A stretch of 64,000 nucleotides of DNA from Eutypa lata (taxonomy: Eukaryota; Ascomycota; Sordariomycetes; Xylariales; Diatrypaceae), in contig JAKULF010000015.1 in NCBI GenBank assembly GCA_022661535.1, forward strand, positions 620,001-684,000. Direction: 5' to 3'. The notes under the pieces were generated by a model. The model worked only from the letters and a program-made list of their open reading frames with translations. It did not search any database and had not been told where the DNA came from. Both the position numbers and the translations under genes were made by a program. Numbering within the stretch: the first letter of the stretch is position 1; each line of letters starts with the position of its first letter. Shown one piece after another: positions 44,100 to 56,386 of this stretch.

Positions 44100-46908
44100 T
44101 TTTTTTAACCAGAGCATCAGGTGTACCGTGGAAAAGGTGTTAATTGTTTTTGGCACCAATTTGATGCCATATCGTGGAACTTGATTAGCTTTTAATGCAA
44201 CGAACCAAATCATCCAGAGTGGTGGTAATAGCACCAATCCAACACTTGCAGCGAGAACTATAACGGAAATACCTATGAAGTTCGATTGCGGCTACAGCAT
44301 GTCGATGGCAGGCACTCGCTTGTTGGTTTGTATATAGTTCTGGATCGTTTACCGATACCACGAAATCGGCCCCTTTGATCACCTGGGCTCAACCCCCGTC
44401 TACCGGCAGGATTCAGTCTAGCATCCGTTCGCGTTAACTGTCGGCATCGGATTCGAGTCGGCTATGGTCTTTTTGAGCGTCGTAGAATGGTGGGGAGATA
44501 ACACAGCAGGAAACAGCTTCGATGCTGCCGCGGAACTGGTGAACACTACTGGAAGAATCAGGAAGCCCAAATTTATCGAGCTAGGACTGGAGGTGAAGTA
44601 GGAGATTGAGAAAGGCTGGAGTCGTCTATAAGTGAAGATGGTCTGAGAAACGAAGAAGGGAGAGGAATTTTCAGTGCTAGATCCGATGGTGTGGCTGCTT
44701 TCGGGTACGTGAGCGGATAGGCTGCTTTGTGATTTAGGTGCTGTCGAGGATATCCACTGAAGGTTGTCTGTGCTATATGAGGTCATAAGAAGCCAATATT
44801 GGCATAAGACTACTCATGTAAATCTAGCTACTTTATCACTCATGCTTTGTACATTCATACTGACTTTTAGTTTCAGGGTGAAGAGAGTGGTAGCCAAGTG
44901 GAATCACATAGAGCTGGCTAGCTCCTCGCCAACTATGTAACCCATTTCAGCTAACTAAGGATTGTGGTTTCATGCCGCTAGTAAGGGCAGAGCTATACTA
45001 TGAGTTATGAGCATATTGTTTCTCATCATAGCACTCCTAAACCCAGCTTCTCCCTCCCGATATCCAACATATGAATATGACTATGTCGGATACTATACTA
45101 GAGACATTATGGGGTATATTTTATCATTTTACCCACTAGCTTTGAGTATATAACGGTCGTCGTATCATTTAGAGCTTGGCCAGGTTATTAATACACGGTT
45201 TTCTATTACCACTAAGACTCCCCTCTTTCCTAGAAGTTACTACTCCCCTAACTCATATCTAGGCCATTCGGAATTGCCCAGACACGTATGATGCACGAGG
45301 TATATACGCAATCCAGTTGGATTGCTTGCCTTGGTAGTTCACAAATTTACCGAATATTTTCTATATTGCAACATTATTTAGTTCTCGCACTGCTAGCCAA
45401 CTCGAAACAGCCACCAACAGTATGCAAGGGAAACACACAACTTTGTTGTTGGTACCAATTTCAACTTGTCGAATCCGGTGTGACAACTTGGCAGCCCTTT
45501 GATCTCGCTGTACAACAGCTACCACGAGAGGATCATGCCCACTCATTCCACAGCCGGGTCGACTCCAAAATGCTCGAAAATCCGGGTCCATGCTACCAAG
45601 TGCAAGATCCCGTTATCCTCCTGGGGTGTTGCTGAGCAGGCTGCAGCGATGATCGAAAAGGTCTAGACGGTTTCGTATTTCTGCATACATAGTAGTCGTT
45701 TCCCAGTACCACCTGTTTGCCCCTTTGAACAGAGAAACGCCGGAATACTACCCCGGATTATATATTGACTCCCATTCCGGCCGACACAACCGGATGTAAC
45801 CCTTGAGTATCCTGGCTCGGGGTTCACAAGCGCTCACATCAATGTAAAAAGCGACCGTAAGGTTAAACGGGGTGTGCCAAGCAACACCAACATCAGGGCT
45901 CCCTCCGTACTACTTTGATTAAGCGGTGTTAATTCATGAGGCAGTTAGTAGCGGTCAAATGCACCGGTTCAGAATTATAGATTGCGCTTCCGCTCCGCAG
46001 CTATGTATTTTCCTCTCTCGTGACTCCGATCGTATTTTAGAAGGCCAAGGCGCCGACGATAAGCCGCTGCTGCTGCAGGTTGAGAATTTACCTCTAGGAA
46101 TCCTGCATAAAACTAACGTTACCTTAACCACGGCTTAGTCTAGCGTTCAGGTACCTGATGATGGTTCAAAGTAGTACTTAGATGCCATGGTCAAGGCTAG
46201 CTTCTGTATCCCTTGGGTACGGCTCGTGTTACGCACATAGTAGAAACGAACAAACTGGGGAACGAGCCGGAGGCTTGGGGGAGAGAAAAAAAAGGCCCGA
46301 AAAAGAATGCGGAGTGACTGTTAGCACGTAATAGTCTGGGGTAGATTTGGACAAAGGCTTCGGTGGCTGGCACCATCACATGGTCTAGGCATTCATTCAA
46401 CAAAAAAAAAAAAACCTTCCCAGGAACTTCTTGTAGTACATACATAAGAAGAAACCACACAGGAAAGGAAGCTGGAGGAAGCTTGGTTTTTATGATTGAT
46501 CTTATATTGGGCGGCGCAGACGCGAAAGGATCGGGTTGTTTTAATTTTGATCTGCACGTCCCCGTGGCATTCCTGGAGGGGAAAATAAGGATTGTCCAAC
46601 AACGCGTCAAACTTACATACATAACAACTTTCAGAACTGGTTCTCCTTTGTTCTACCTAATGAGCTGCTAAGAATACAATTGACAATGGAGGAAAAGTAG
46701 AAACCGAAGATGAAAGACTTTTAAGACTTCAATGACAGTAACTGTTCATACCAGCTCTAACAACGGCTGGGTGCCCCAACTTAAACTCCACCTTAGGGAA
46801 GGCCCACCCTATTAAGTTCCCCGCCCTTCCGGGCGTACCTACATACATACATAAGTACATACATTCGCTCACCTTGGGCTCCTATTCTGTTGATGTCGCT
46901 CTTTCTAC
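44100..46908. other. Gene-poor region
   Basis: About 2.8 kb. ORFs on both strands (for example 44418-44786, 45288-45635, 46197-46622) have unlikely compositions and no motifs, and I do not call them. A run of 13 A lies at about 46402-46414. Confidence 0.45.
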
Positions 46909-46968
46909 AGTTTGGCTAAACATACCGTACACTTTGCTTATTCCTACCGGACATTAACCGCATTTGGA
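46909..46968 (+). repeat. 60-bp inverted repeat, left arm
   Basis: Reverse complement of 47340-47399 with one mismatch in 60. The arms enclose 371 nt that contain telomere-like repeats and GGTGG/CCACC-rich blocks. Confidence 0.85.
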
Positions 46969-47108
46969 AGCACCCTGTACCAATACCACCACCACCACCC
47001 ACCACCCACCATTCAGCCATTGCATATACACTTTTACCACCTAAAACTTCAACACTTCACTACGCAATAAATGGGAGGGCTCGCACCGCTCCCCCAAAAC
47101 CCCCGGAG

Positions 47109-47159
47109 CCTAACCCTAACCCTAAGCTAACACCTAACCCTAACCAACTAACCCTAACC
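47109..47159 (+). repeat. Interstitial telomere-like repeats
   Basis: Clusters of CCCTAA/CCTAACC units (the complement of TTAGGG, the usual telomere repeat in filamentous fungi), interrupted by short degenerate units such as CTAAGCTAACAC. They lie inside the inverted repeat 46909-47399. Confidence 0.75.
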
Positions 47160-47339
47160 GCGTTGCGCGCTGCGTACAAAGCTGTTAAAGTGATGACTTA
47201 GTGGTGGCAGATGTGGTGGCAGATGTGGCGGCAGGTATGGTGGCAGGTGGTGTAAGGTGTAGGGGTATGTACAGTACATGTGGCTCAACTGTGGCTCGGG
47301 TGGCTAGTGTAAGGATTGACCTAAGTATGGTCCGTGTTG

Positions 47340-47399
47340 TCCAAATGCGGTTAATGTCCGGTAGGAATAAGCAAAGTGTACGGTACGTTTAGCCAAACT
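47340..47399 (-). repeat. 60-bp inverted repeat, right arm
   Basis: Partner of 46909-46968. Just beyond this arm a CTCTTTCTAC word follows. It also occurs before the left arm and again near 47519 after a GTTTAGCCAA-like sequence, hinting at further duplicated edges. Confidence 0.85.
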
Positions 47400-48466
47400 G
47401 CTCTTTCTACCTCTCCTTGCCGGTGGTTCTACTTTGTAAGTGCTAACGCCAAAAGTCATTCCAGCCTCGTAAAGGAGGTAAGCAGTGTGCACCTGACTAT
47501 AAGTGTTTAGCCAACGCCCTCTTTCTACATAGGTAGGTAGTACAATTTCAGACAACATCAACTTTGGGTAATGTTATGTATGTAGTTAAGGTTATTTGTG
47601 GAAGATCCGATCTTTCGTTCAAAGTTTATCCCGCGCTTCCCACTATTGTAGGCGGAGCCGTCCGCTAATTTAGTGGAGATGAACCATGGCATTTGAAGAT
47701 TAGCAGCGAGATGAGATCACGAGACGATCCTACCCTGCCTTCCAATACCATGCCATGCATCCGAGGACCCCCGAACTTGGATTTACCACCTAACTCTAGT
47801 TAGAGGTAACACCAACTCAGTAGACATTTCACTAACTACATGCATACACGCGTAAACAAGCAGCATTAGCTACCTAATGAATCATGGAAAAGGGCAGACG
47901 TTCGTTCTTTCGTGTCTACCTAGGTAGTTAGAGGCTGAATCATGGTCACTTCGGATAACGCAGTTGTCTCTGATTCACACAAACTGTGTCTCGGTAGTGT
48001 ACCTGCTGGTTGGTGCTCCTATTATTCATTGTTCACGTTTCGGGTTAAATAGCTTAGGTCACGTTCGCGCAAGTCGTGTAACCATTGCAGCTCTAACTAT
48101 GAATTATGTACCACGTAGCTCGTAGAAAACGGCTTCATAAATTAAATTTTTTGGAGAAATGCGGAGAGTTGCCGGAGCGGAGAACCCTGCTACGTTGCCT
48201 GCATACATCGCCCTACCTTAGGTAGTTAGCAGCTAATGAGTTTGGTATGCATATTGATGTTGGATGTTATTCCATGCGACGTTCATAAAGCCCAGTCCTA
48301 TTGATCAGCAAATAATAATCTTGGCAGGTCCCACGCGTGGTAAACAATTACGACATTTAATAAAAAGGAGCCACAGGGACCTTTCTTTCCTATTTACATA
48401 GATTCCCTTCTGTTAAGCTTTAACACCGTTCCGGTCACTTCTTTCTTGTAACTGCTTCATCGCAGC
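47400..48466. other. Intergenic, upstream of GH3
   Basis: About 1.1 kb with TACCTA/TAGGTA-type words and no supported gene. It includes the distal promoter of the beta-glucosidase gene. Confidence 0.5.
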
Positions 48467-48474
48467 TATATATA
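48467..48474 (+). promoter_or_regulatory. TATA box of the GH3 gene
   Basis: TATATATA located 78 nt before the start codon of the beta-glucosidase gene. Confidence 0.5.
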
Positions 48475-48551
48475 GTGGCACCGTGATAAGTGCATTACGG
48501 GTTCCGACTCCGACGGCTTGGTTAACAATTCACCGGATCACACCCTAAACG

Positions 48552-51500
48552 ATGCGTGTCACTGCTCTAGTCACCCTTTCCGCGGCATGCGCTTCTGCTG
48601 CTGGCATTCAACCACAAAGCAGTCGAAATGTGAGTGTGTTTAATAAATAATATATATCTCTACCTTTTAGGTTGGCCCCTGAACCCCTCATTGTTTAATG
48701 TCACTATGTCTCTCCGATATATGGGCTAGATAGGCAGCTTTATATATACCTAGATGATCACATTATATGACTACGCTACATCGACGCGACTAGGAACAGA
48801 TCCCGTGCACCAGTAAACCCCCCACGAGATACATCAACTCTAACTATTGATAGGTCGTGAAACGGGATGACCTAGCGGTTTCTCCTCCCCATTATCCTTC
48901 CCCATGGATGAATCCCAAAGCTCTCGGGTGGGAGGAGGCCTGGTCTAAGGCGAAGGACTTTGTCTCCCAGCTCACGCTTCTGGAGAAGGTTAACATCACG
49001 ACGGGAGTCGGGTAAGCTTCGGGATCTGAGCGGAACGTGAGACTCAAAAAGACTAACTTGTCCTGTAGCTGGCAAAGCGAAGCGTGCGTTGGCCAAGCCG
49101 GTTCGGTGCCTCGTCTTGGACTTCGCAGTCTATGCAGTGAGTGCATTCTCGTCGAATATGAGCCCCTATTCCGTGTTTAAAGCGCAAATAATACTTAAAT
49201 GGGTTTATTACTGGGCTTTCATACACCGGGCGCGTTCTATGGATCATTCTTGACCCCCCTAAGTCTATCGTAAAAGTGAGTTTCGCTGACTTTCGTGTTA
49301 TAGTGCAGGACTCTCCTCTCGGAATTCGATTTGGAGACTATGCCTCAGCTTTCAGCAGTGGCCAGACAGTCGCCGCCTCTTTCGACCGAGACTTGATGTA
49401 CCAACGAGGTCAAGCTATGGGGGCTGAGCACAAAGGGAAAGGTGTATCTGTAAGCAATATCTACTACTTGTCCGCTAAATTGGGAACGGGCAATCACTGA
49501 CATTGGGTATTATAGGTTCTTCTAGGTCCTGTTGCAGGACCCATAGGTCGCGCCCCCGCAGGGGGTCGCAACTGGGAGGGCTTCTCCCCCGACCCCTATC
49601 TTACCGGTGTTGCCATGGCCGAGACCGTGAAGGGAATCCAGGATGCGGGAGTGATCGCCTGCGCGAAACATTTCATCGCAAACGAGCAAGGTAGGCTCCA
49701 AATCGCGTCTTTCGCTATCATGTACCGGACTAACTCGGGCATTTAAAAAGAGCATTTCCGGCAAGTCGGTGAGGCCAATGGCTACGGCTACAACATCACG
49801 GAGACTCTCTCTTCAAATATTGACGACAAGGCTATGCATGAGCTCTATCTCTGGCCATTCGCCGACGCGGTCAGAGCCGGAGTGGGTTCCGTTATGTGTT
49901 CCTACCAGCAAATCAACAACTCGTATGGATGCCAAAACTCTAAGACCCTGAACGGCTTGTTGAAGGGCGAGTTGGGATTCCAGGGTTTCGTCATGAGCGA
50001 TTGGCAAGCGCAACACAGTGGCGTGAGCAGGTAAGAGACTGTCATCCCCATCCCCTTTGTTCTAGTGCTCTGAAGATTGTGCAAGGAAACTATGCTATGG
50101 TTGTGGGTCTATTGCTAACGACAGAAATGATACAGCGCCCTAGCTGGACTCGACATGACAATGCCTGGGGACACTGTGTTCAACTCGGGACTTTCTTTCT
50201 GGGGCACCAATCTAACGCTAGCTGTGCTGAACGGCACGGTACCCCAATATCGAATCGACGACATGGCGATGAGGATCATGGCCTCCTACTTTAAGGTCGG
50301 CCTGACCCTAGACGAACCTCCGATCAACATGAACTCGTGGACCAAGGACACTTTCAACTACCGCTACTTCTACGCTCAGGATGGGTATGAGCAGGTCAAC
50401 TGGCACGTTGACGTCCAAGAAGAACATGGCAGACTGATCCGAGAAGTAGGAGCCAAGTCAACCGTCCTCCTGAAGAACAACGGGGCCCTTCCTCTCTCGA
50501 AACCCAAGTTTCTGGCGGTCGTCGGTGAGGATGCCGGCCCGAACCTCTATGGCCCGAACGGCTGCGCGGACCGAGGTTGCAACAACGGCACTCTGGCGAT
50601 GAGCTGGGGCTCGGGAACCGCCGAGTTCCCCTACCTCGTCACCCCGCTCGACGCTCTCCACGTGCAAGCCATCCAGGACCACACGCGCATCGAAGCGATC
50701 CTCGACAACTACGCCACGAGTCAGATCCAGACCCTGGTTGCCCAGCAGCACGCCACCGCTCTCGTGTTTGTTAATGCCAACTCGGGAGAGGGCTACATCA
50801 ACGTCGACGGCAACGAGGGGGACCGGCGGAACCTGACGCTGTGGGGCAGCGGCGACGAGCTCATCAAGAACGTCTCCTCGCTCTGCAACAACACCATCGT
50901 CGTCATCCACAGCGTCGGACCTACCCTGGTAACGGACTGGTACGATTCTCCCAACGTGACGGCTATTGTCTGGGCTGGGGAGCCCGGACAGGAGAGCGGT
51001 AACTCCATCGTCGATGTCCTTTATGGTGAGTAACCTCCTAATATTCAGTTTTTGCAAGACATATCTTCAGTTGTACTCCCATTCGTTCCATTCTCGGCCA
51101 ACCCCTTCCTTTCCTATGACCATCACAGCACACAAAAAATCGCTAACATCGTACACTTGGAAGGCCGAGTCAACCCAGCGGGCCGGACGCCCTTCACGTG
51201 GGCGCGGACGCGCGAAGACTACGGGGCGGACGTGCTCTACGAGCCGAACAACGGCGAGGGGGCGCCGCAGCAGGACTTCAGCGAGGGCGTTTTCATCGAC
51301 TACCGGTACATCGACGCGAAGAACGCGACGCCGATCTTCGAGTTCGGGTTCGGCCTCTCCTACACGTCGTTCGCGTACTCGGACCTGCGCGTCGAGAAGC
51401 TGACGGCGGACCCGTACGAGGCCACGACCGGCGAGACCGCCCAGGCCCCGACCTACGGCAACTTCTCCGAGGACCTCGGAGACTACCTCTTCCCCGACGG

Positions 51501-52020
51501 CGACGGCGACGGCGACGACTCCTCGTACATCCGCCGCATCTACACGTACATCTACCCGTACCTCAACACGACGGACGCCGAGGCCGCCTCGGGCGATCCG
51601 TACTACGGCGGCTCCGCCGAGGACTTCCTCCCGCCGGGCGCCGGGGCCTCCACGGCGCAGCCGCTGCACGCCGCGGGCCCGGGCCCGGCCGACCAGCCCG
51701 GCGGCAACGCCGGCCTGTTCGACGCCCTGTACAGCGTCACGGCGCAGGTCACCAACACGGGCGGGCTCCCCGGCGACGAGGTCCCGCAGCTGTACGTGTC
51801 GCTCGGCGGGGCGGACAACCCGCCCCGCGTGCTGCGCGGCTTCGACCGCCTGCGGGGCGTCGCGCCGGGCCAGACCGTCGTCTTCAGCGCCACCCTGACC
51901 CGCCGCGACCTGAGCGTCTGGGATACCGAGTGCCAGGACTGGGTCGTCTCCGACCTCCCCAAAACAGTCTACGTCGGGTCCAGCAGCCGCAAGTTGCCGC
52001 TGAGCGCGGCGCTGGCTTAG
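48552..52020 (+). CDS. Secreted GH3 beta-glucosidase, 8 exons
   Basis: Hydrolyses cellobiose and other beta-glucosides to glucose. Exons 48552-48629, 48854-49011, 49069-49136, 49304-49449, 49516-49690, 49751-50030, 50136-51025 and 51164-52020 give 883 aa with all phases consistent. The signal peptide is about 1-17. N-terminal TIM-barrel motifs include [42 protein letters not shown] and GFVMSDW, where Asp292 is the expected nucleophile. The second domain shows [19 protein letters not shown] and VGEDAGPN. The C-terminal fibronectin-III-like domain carries [18 protein letters not shown] and [16 protein letters not shown] follows the last intron directly. A Asp/Gly-rich insert (about 695-725) is unusual. 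The last exon is very GC-rich and produces long spurious ORFs. Acts with AA9 on cellulose. Confidence 0.95.
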
Positions 52021-55000
52021 GGGAGGGGAGATGATGATGATGGGGTATGAATGAGTTGGATAAGAAAGGGGAAAAGCAAGATGATAGCATGATGTTGTTG
52101 TTGTTGTTTTGGTTTAATAATCTAATGAATGGCTGTTGAACTAAACCAAACAATTATTACCTGTATATATTGACATAGTCGTAATGGCTAATATGCATTT
52201 CTTGGACTTGCTCATCATCCATCAGATTTGTCGTTCGTAAAGGGTAGGTCAACCCGCATAGCTCCTGCACCGCCTTGCTTTGGAATCATTTGACGAATTT
52301 GCGTCGTGTTGATCTTGTTGTGTTAAAAGGGCGATTCAAGACTCAAGTATATAAGTCGTTCCTAGCCAGGCATCCTGACATCTATTCTTTCAAGATCCAG
52401 TAACACGAATGTTTTAAGAAGCGTGCATGCACGTCAATGTAGGCCTGCACGAAGCCTACCTAATATTGATAGTAGTAGGTAAGGTAAGGTGAAACGAGAA
52501 ATAACCACGACGATATCTAGAACCAACAACATGCTAACCCAGACGAGGATGACATGATAACTTCCATGTGCATATGCTCCGCTATCCGGCTGCATGCACC
52601 CTCTTGTTATGTTATACATCGATACGACAGTATCGTTTTGAGTTCTAATCGGTTGTGTCATCTTCAATGATGTCCCTTTCACATATCATATAAGCCCAAC
52701 TATGTCTCAGTCACCCTTCACAAACCTCGCAACGATGCAGCGACGTCGGCCGTAAGGCTGAATCTGAGACCTTCGTTCAGCCTTCAGGTGACAAAAACGT
52801 CGATCATCCTAGCTCTAGGCACTCACTGGACTCGGACCCCTCACTTTCACAACCACCCCGCGTCGAGACGAAAGCCTAGCATCGGCGCCACCACGCAAGA
52901 CGTTATGTATGTATGTATGTATGTATGTATCACCACACGCGCCCGGAGCTCGAGCCCGGGAAGGTGCGCAGAAGAACAGGAAGGTAACACACTCAACAGC
53001 CGCGAGCCCCGTGACACCAACCCTCTTGCTCCTCAACGCTCGACGCACCGAAAAAGTGTGTTTTCCCTATTTACACGACAGGTTGCGGGTTGATTATACG
53101 CCGATGTTCTGGTGAATCAATCCCCCATTGCCGTTTCTAGCGCTGTGTAGTCAGTTAGTTAGTTAGCCGAGAAGATCCCCGGGTTTCTCAATCGGGCAAG
53201 TAGTTTGTTGTCATGAGATACTCTTTCGTATGGAGATCTAGCGAGCGTTTCGAAGCCTAGCTGAGTAACAGAGCTGATGTTGGCTGCAGGGCTGGGAGTC
53301 ATCAAATGGGATAGATTGATATATCAACACCTCGAGGCTCCCGGCAAACTACATACGTAAGTAATGATATCCTTAGCAAAAGGGGGTTCTAAGCAAGGCT
53401 GCTTGGCAATGACTGCGCCCCCTTCCCAAGTTTGACCAAAAGATGTTAGCCGTAGTTAATTAAGTGTTGAGTTTTACTAAATATTTCATCCGTGCACTTG
53501 TTTCCATTCCATTGTCAGTATTGCTAGGTATGTTAAATGCCGTTCAAATCGGGATAACTAGCAGATGATAACTCTCACACGCGTAGTGATTTCTATACCA
53601 GAGGTAGAAGTAGCGATTGGTTCTTTGGTTCCAGCCTGTATTGCCACGCCGGAATACACGATTCAGATGGAGCTACATAAATGGATGAACAATATACATA
53701 CAAGCATGACAAGTAAGGGGATTCCCACAATGTTCTATTTAGAAGGTATCACAGCACATCGCATGAGAGGAGTATTGATTGGCGATACCTTTCTTCTTCA
53801 GCGTCACATCCGTTTAGTGGCTGGTCAGCAGTAATCTGCATGTTCCGCGTAAAAGACTGGTGGAATAGATGCCGGCAGAATCAGGCCCTCCGATCTCCCC
53901 CAACTTTGGTTGCTTACATACCTACTTACTAGCATACTTTGCATTACAGCGCAAAGGAAGTCGGTCAAGAAAAGTAATTTAGCGTTACAATTAGTAAGAC
54001 GAAAATTCGCAAGTTGCAACCCAATCTACCAATCTAACCATTTCGATACGTCCGTACCCGAGGTAAAGGTACGCCAACACGTGCAATGCGCAAATGGGGC
54101 AACATTGAAAGGTTTCAACCAATCGCTACGTATATCGGATCGGTGGGGGTGATATTTTTAACCTGGGATGAACCCTGCTATTCGTATTTCTGGGGTCTTT
54201 TTTCTCTCTCTCCCAAAATTGTAATGAAGGACAGAGGAGGTACCTATTTCAGCGCCTTGACGTATTTGTAGCATCATTCCTCTATTTCATGCGTCGGTTT
54301 TCTCTGCGACGCTCCCGAAGTCGCTTTAGCTTGTGTTGTATGTATCATTTCACGACCGGAAAACCTCTACCTCTACAGTTTATGTATTTGTACGACATTA
54401 CTTACTCATTAAAAATACTGTAGGAAGATGTCCGCACACCTGGCACAACACCGGCGTGGTTCATAGCCTCGCCCAACACATGATGTCACCTTTCGGTACC
54501 GGCAACTGCCGCAGGTGTAAATTATCGTAGTGCATGATCGTAAAGATCGTTCCTGAAAGGCCAAGCGATCAGAAGAGGTCTGTCGCACTGCTGTAACAAA
54601 AGGAACACTCAGACACTCGAAGGATATTGGATATGGACCTAGGCAGCCGTGAAAAATCGATGGCTTGACTCTGCATGATCTGACCCAATTGCAAGTATCC
54701 ACCCTGTCACCCGAGACCAAACAAAAATAATTTAATGAAAGAGAAAGAGAGAAAAAGCCAAGGTTGCATTGAAAATCTGACTGCGCCGGTAAGATTATCC
54801 TGACGCGCGCTACTCGGCGCCGGACCATAAGCTAAGCTGCATCCTTCTCTTCCCTATACCTACGCAGGCAAGCGGCAAGACGAGGCTTCTTACCCCCGAC
54901 AGACTAGTTACCAGAAGTATGTACTTACGTATGTAGTATGTAAGTTAGTACGAACCCGACCGCTGGGGTAACGCGTATGACAAGCAGGATGAGGGGCGAC

Positions 55001-55306
55001 AAAGGCGACCATATCCTTGCTAACCCCAGGTTTTTCTCGTTCCTGGGTCCATCTCTCCCTCCTCATATACATACCTAACCCTCCACACCTACCCTACCTA
55101 CCTACATACCTATTCTTTCCCTCGACAGGTTCTTATCAAAATTATCACTATATTCTTCCCACCTATACAGGGCTCCCAATGTGTGCGTGTGTCCTGTAAC
55201 GTAACCCCTTAGGCGGCATCAATGTATGCGCTTATTATACAAGATAACATAACATGTATGAACCTTTCTAAGCTGCGTGGGCACGCCCTCCCAGCCAAAT
55301 TCCACT
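52021..55306. other. Gene-poor region
   Basis: About 3.3 kb. Contains an ATGT microsatellite (52904-52930) and TACCTA-type words near 55060-55110. No ORF carries recognisable domains. Confidence 0.5.
52904..52930 (+). repeat. (TATG)n microsatellite
   Basis: About 6.5 perfect copies of a TATG tetranucleotide. Confidence 0.9.
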
Positions 55307-56386
55307 ATGGAGACCGCCGATCACGCTCGAGTCGCAGGCTACGTCTGTGTAGGATTGTCGCTGTTCATCCTTGTTGGACGTCTTATTCTTTGTCGGTGGC
55401 AGCATAAACCATTCGACCTCAGCTCCTACCTCGTCATCCTCTCCATCCTAACCATTACCGCAAGAACCATCACGAACCAGGTCTCCCTAAAACTCGGGAC
55501 TGCGAATGACGCTCTGATAGACGAGGACCATGGCCACTATTTCGATCCGGATAATGCCCGGAATATCAAAGTCGGATCCATTCTGTCATTGTTGTCTCGG
55601 GTACTGTTAACAGCTACACTTTGGTTCCAAGTTTCCATCTTACTCTTGTTCTATTCGAACATTACGTCCGGCATTCGACTAGTCGCGACAACTATGAAGG
55701 TCACCTGGATTGCATTGATCGCCAGCTTCGCTAGTATCGTTCTGGCTACATTCCTTGAATGTCACCCCTTCAGCCTATATTGGCAAGTCGAACCAAAACC
55801 CGGGCAATGCATCAAGGCGTATGTACAGCTTGTACTGCAGGGTGTCAGCAATGTCGTCCTAGACTGCATGCTTCTCTTCATCGCCTACCCACTCGTAACG
55901 TTGAGGCAACAGTCTTGGGCCAAACAACTCAGCCTATATACCCTATTCACCTTGGGCACCTTTTGCATCATTATAACAATCGTCCGTCTAGTACTCGTAT
56001 TCCAACAGGACTCCTCTCAAATATCTAGGAGCCTATGGGCCTCAGTACAGATTACAGTCTCTATCTTCGTAGCCAACGCGCCAACTATATATGGCACTAT
56101 CAGGACTGCCCGCAGGAAGGGCTCTCAGCAACCCATCACGCCCACCCAGGCCAATAGCGAAACAATAAGGCGGCCGAGTCGACCTAGAGAACAGTCCTGG
56201 TTGAAAATGGATGACGACATATCCCTTATGCCTGTTCCTCTGGGGCTCCCGCGATCTCCACCTGCTGTCGTCATCTTTGATGAAGAGACTGGAATGGCAA
56301 CACACAACCCAACACCTCCACTGACATCCAGAGATCATCCACATTCGCGAGCTAAATCACCCAACTCAGTTACCGATGTACACTGA
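55307..56386 (+). CDS. Pth11-like / fungal rhodopsin-fold 7TM protein
   Basis: Plasma-membrane protein of the large fungal family related to Pth11 receptors. The intronless frame from the ATG at 55307 gives 359 aa; the frame is open further upstream but lacks an ATG. Seven hydrophobic segments lie between about 10 and 275. Typical features are an early basic loop after TM1 (LILCRWQHKPFD), conserved Cys in an extracellular loop (ATFLECHPFSLYWQVEPKPGQC), a GVSNVVLDCMLLFIAYPL helix and a final TM followed by PTIYGTIRTAR. The Ser/Pro-rich cytosolic tail (about 280-359) may be phosphorylated. No N-terminal CFEM domain is present. The ligand is unknown. Confidence 0.85.
   Translation: METADHARVAGYVCVGLSLFILVGRLILCRWQHKPFDLSSYLVILSILTITARTITNQVSLKLGTANDALIDEDHGHYFDPDNARNIKVGSILSLLSRVLLTATLWFQVSILLLFYSNITSGIRLVATTMKVTWIALIASFASIVLATFLECHPFSLYWQVEPKPGQCIKAYVQLVLQGVSNVVLDCMLLFIAYPLVTLRQQSWAKQLSLYTLFTLGTFCIIITIVRLVLVFQQDSSQISRSLWASVQITVSIFVANAPTIYGTIRTARRKGSQQPITPTQANSETIRRPSRPREQSWLKMDDDISLMPVPLGLPRSPPAVVIFDEETGMATHNPTPPLTSRDHPHSRAKSPNSVTDVH

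Noticed and set aside
44418..45635. ORFs of 115-122 aa
   Set aside because: Ser-rich or mixed composition without motifs or family resemblance; expected by chance in this length of DNA.
46197..46671. Overlapping ORFs of 102-141 aa on both strands
   Set aside because: Composition follows an A-run and repeats; no domain, signal peptide or splice structure.
51067..52034. Several 200-280-aa ORFs on both strands over the last GH3 exon
   Set aside because: GC-rich shadows; the in-phase GH3 frame with its fibronectin-III-like domain explains the segment.
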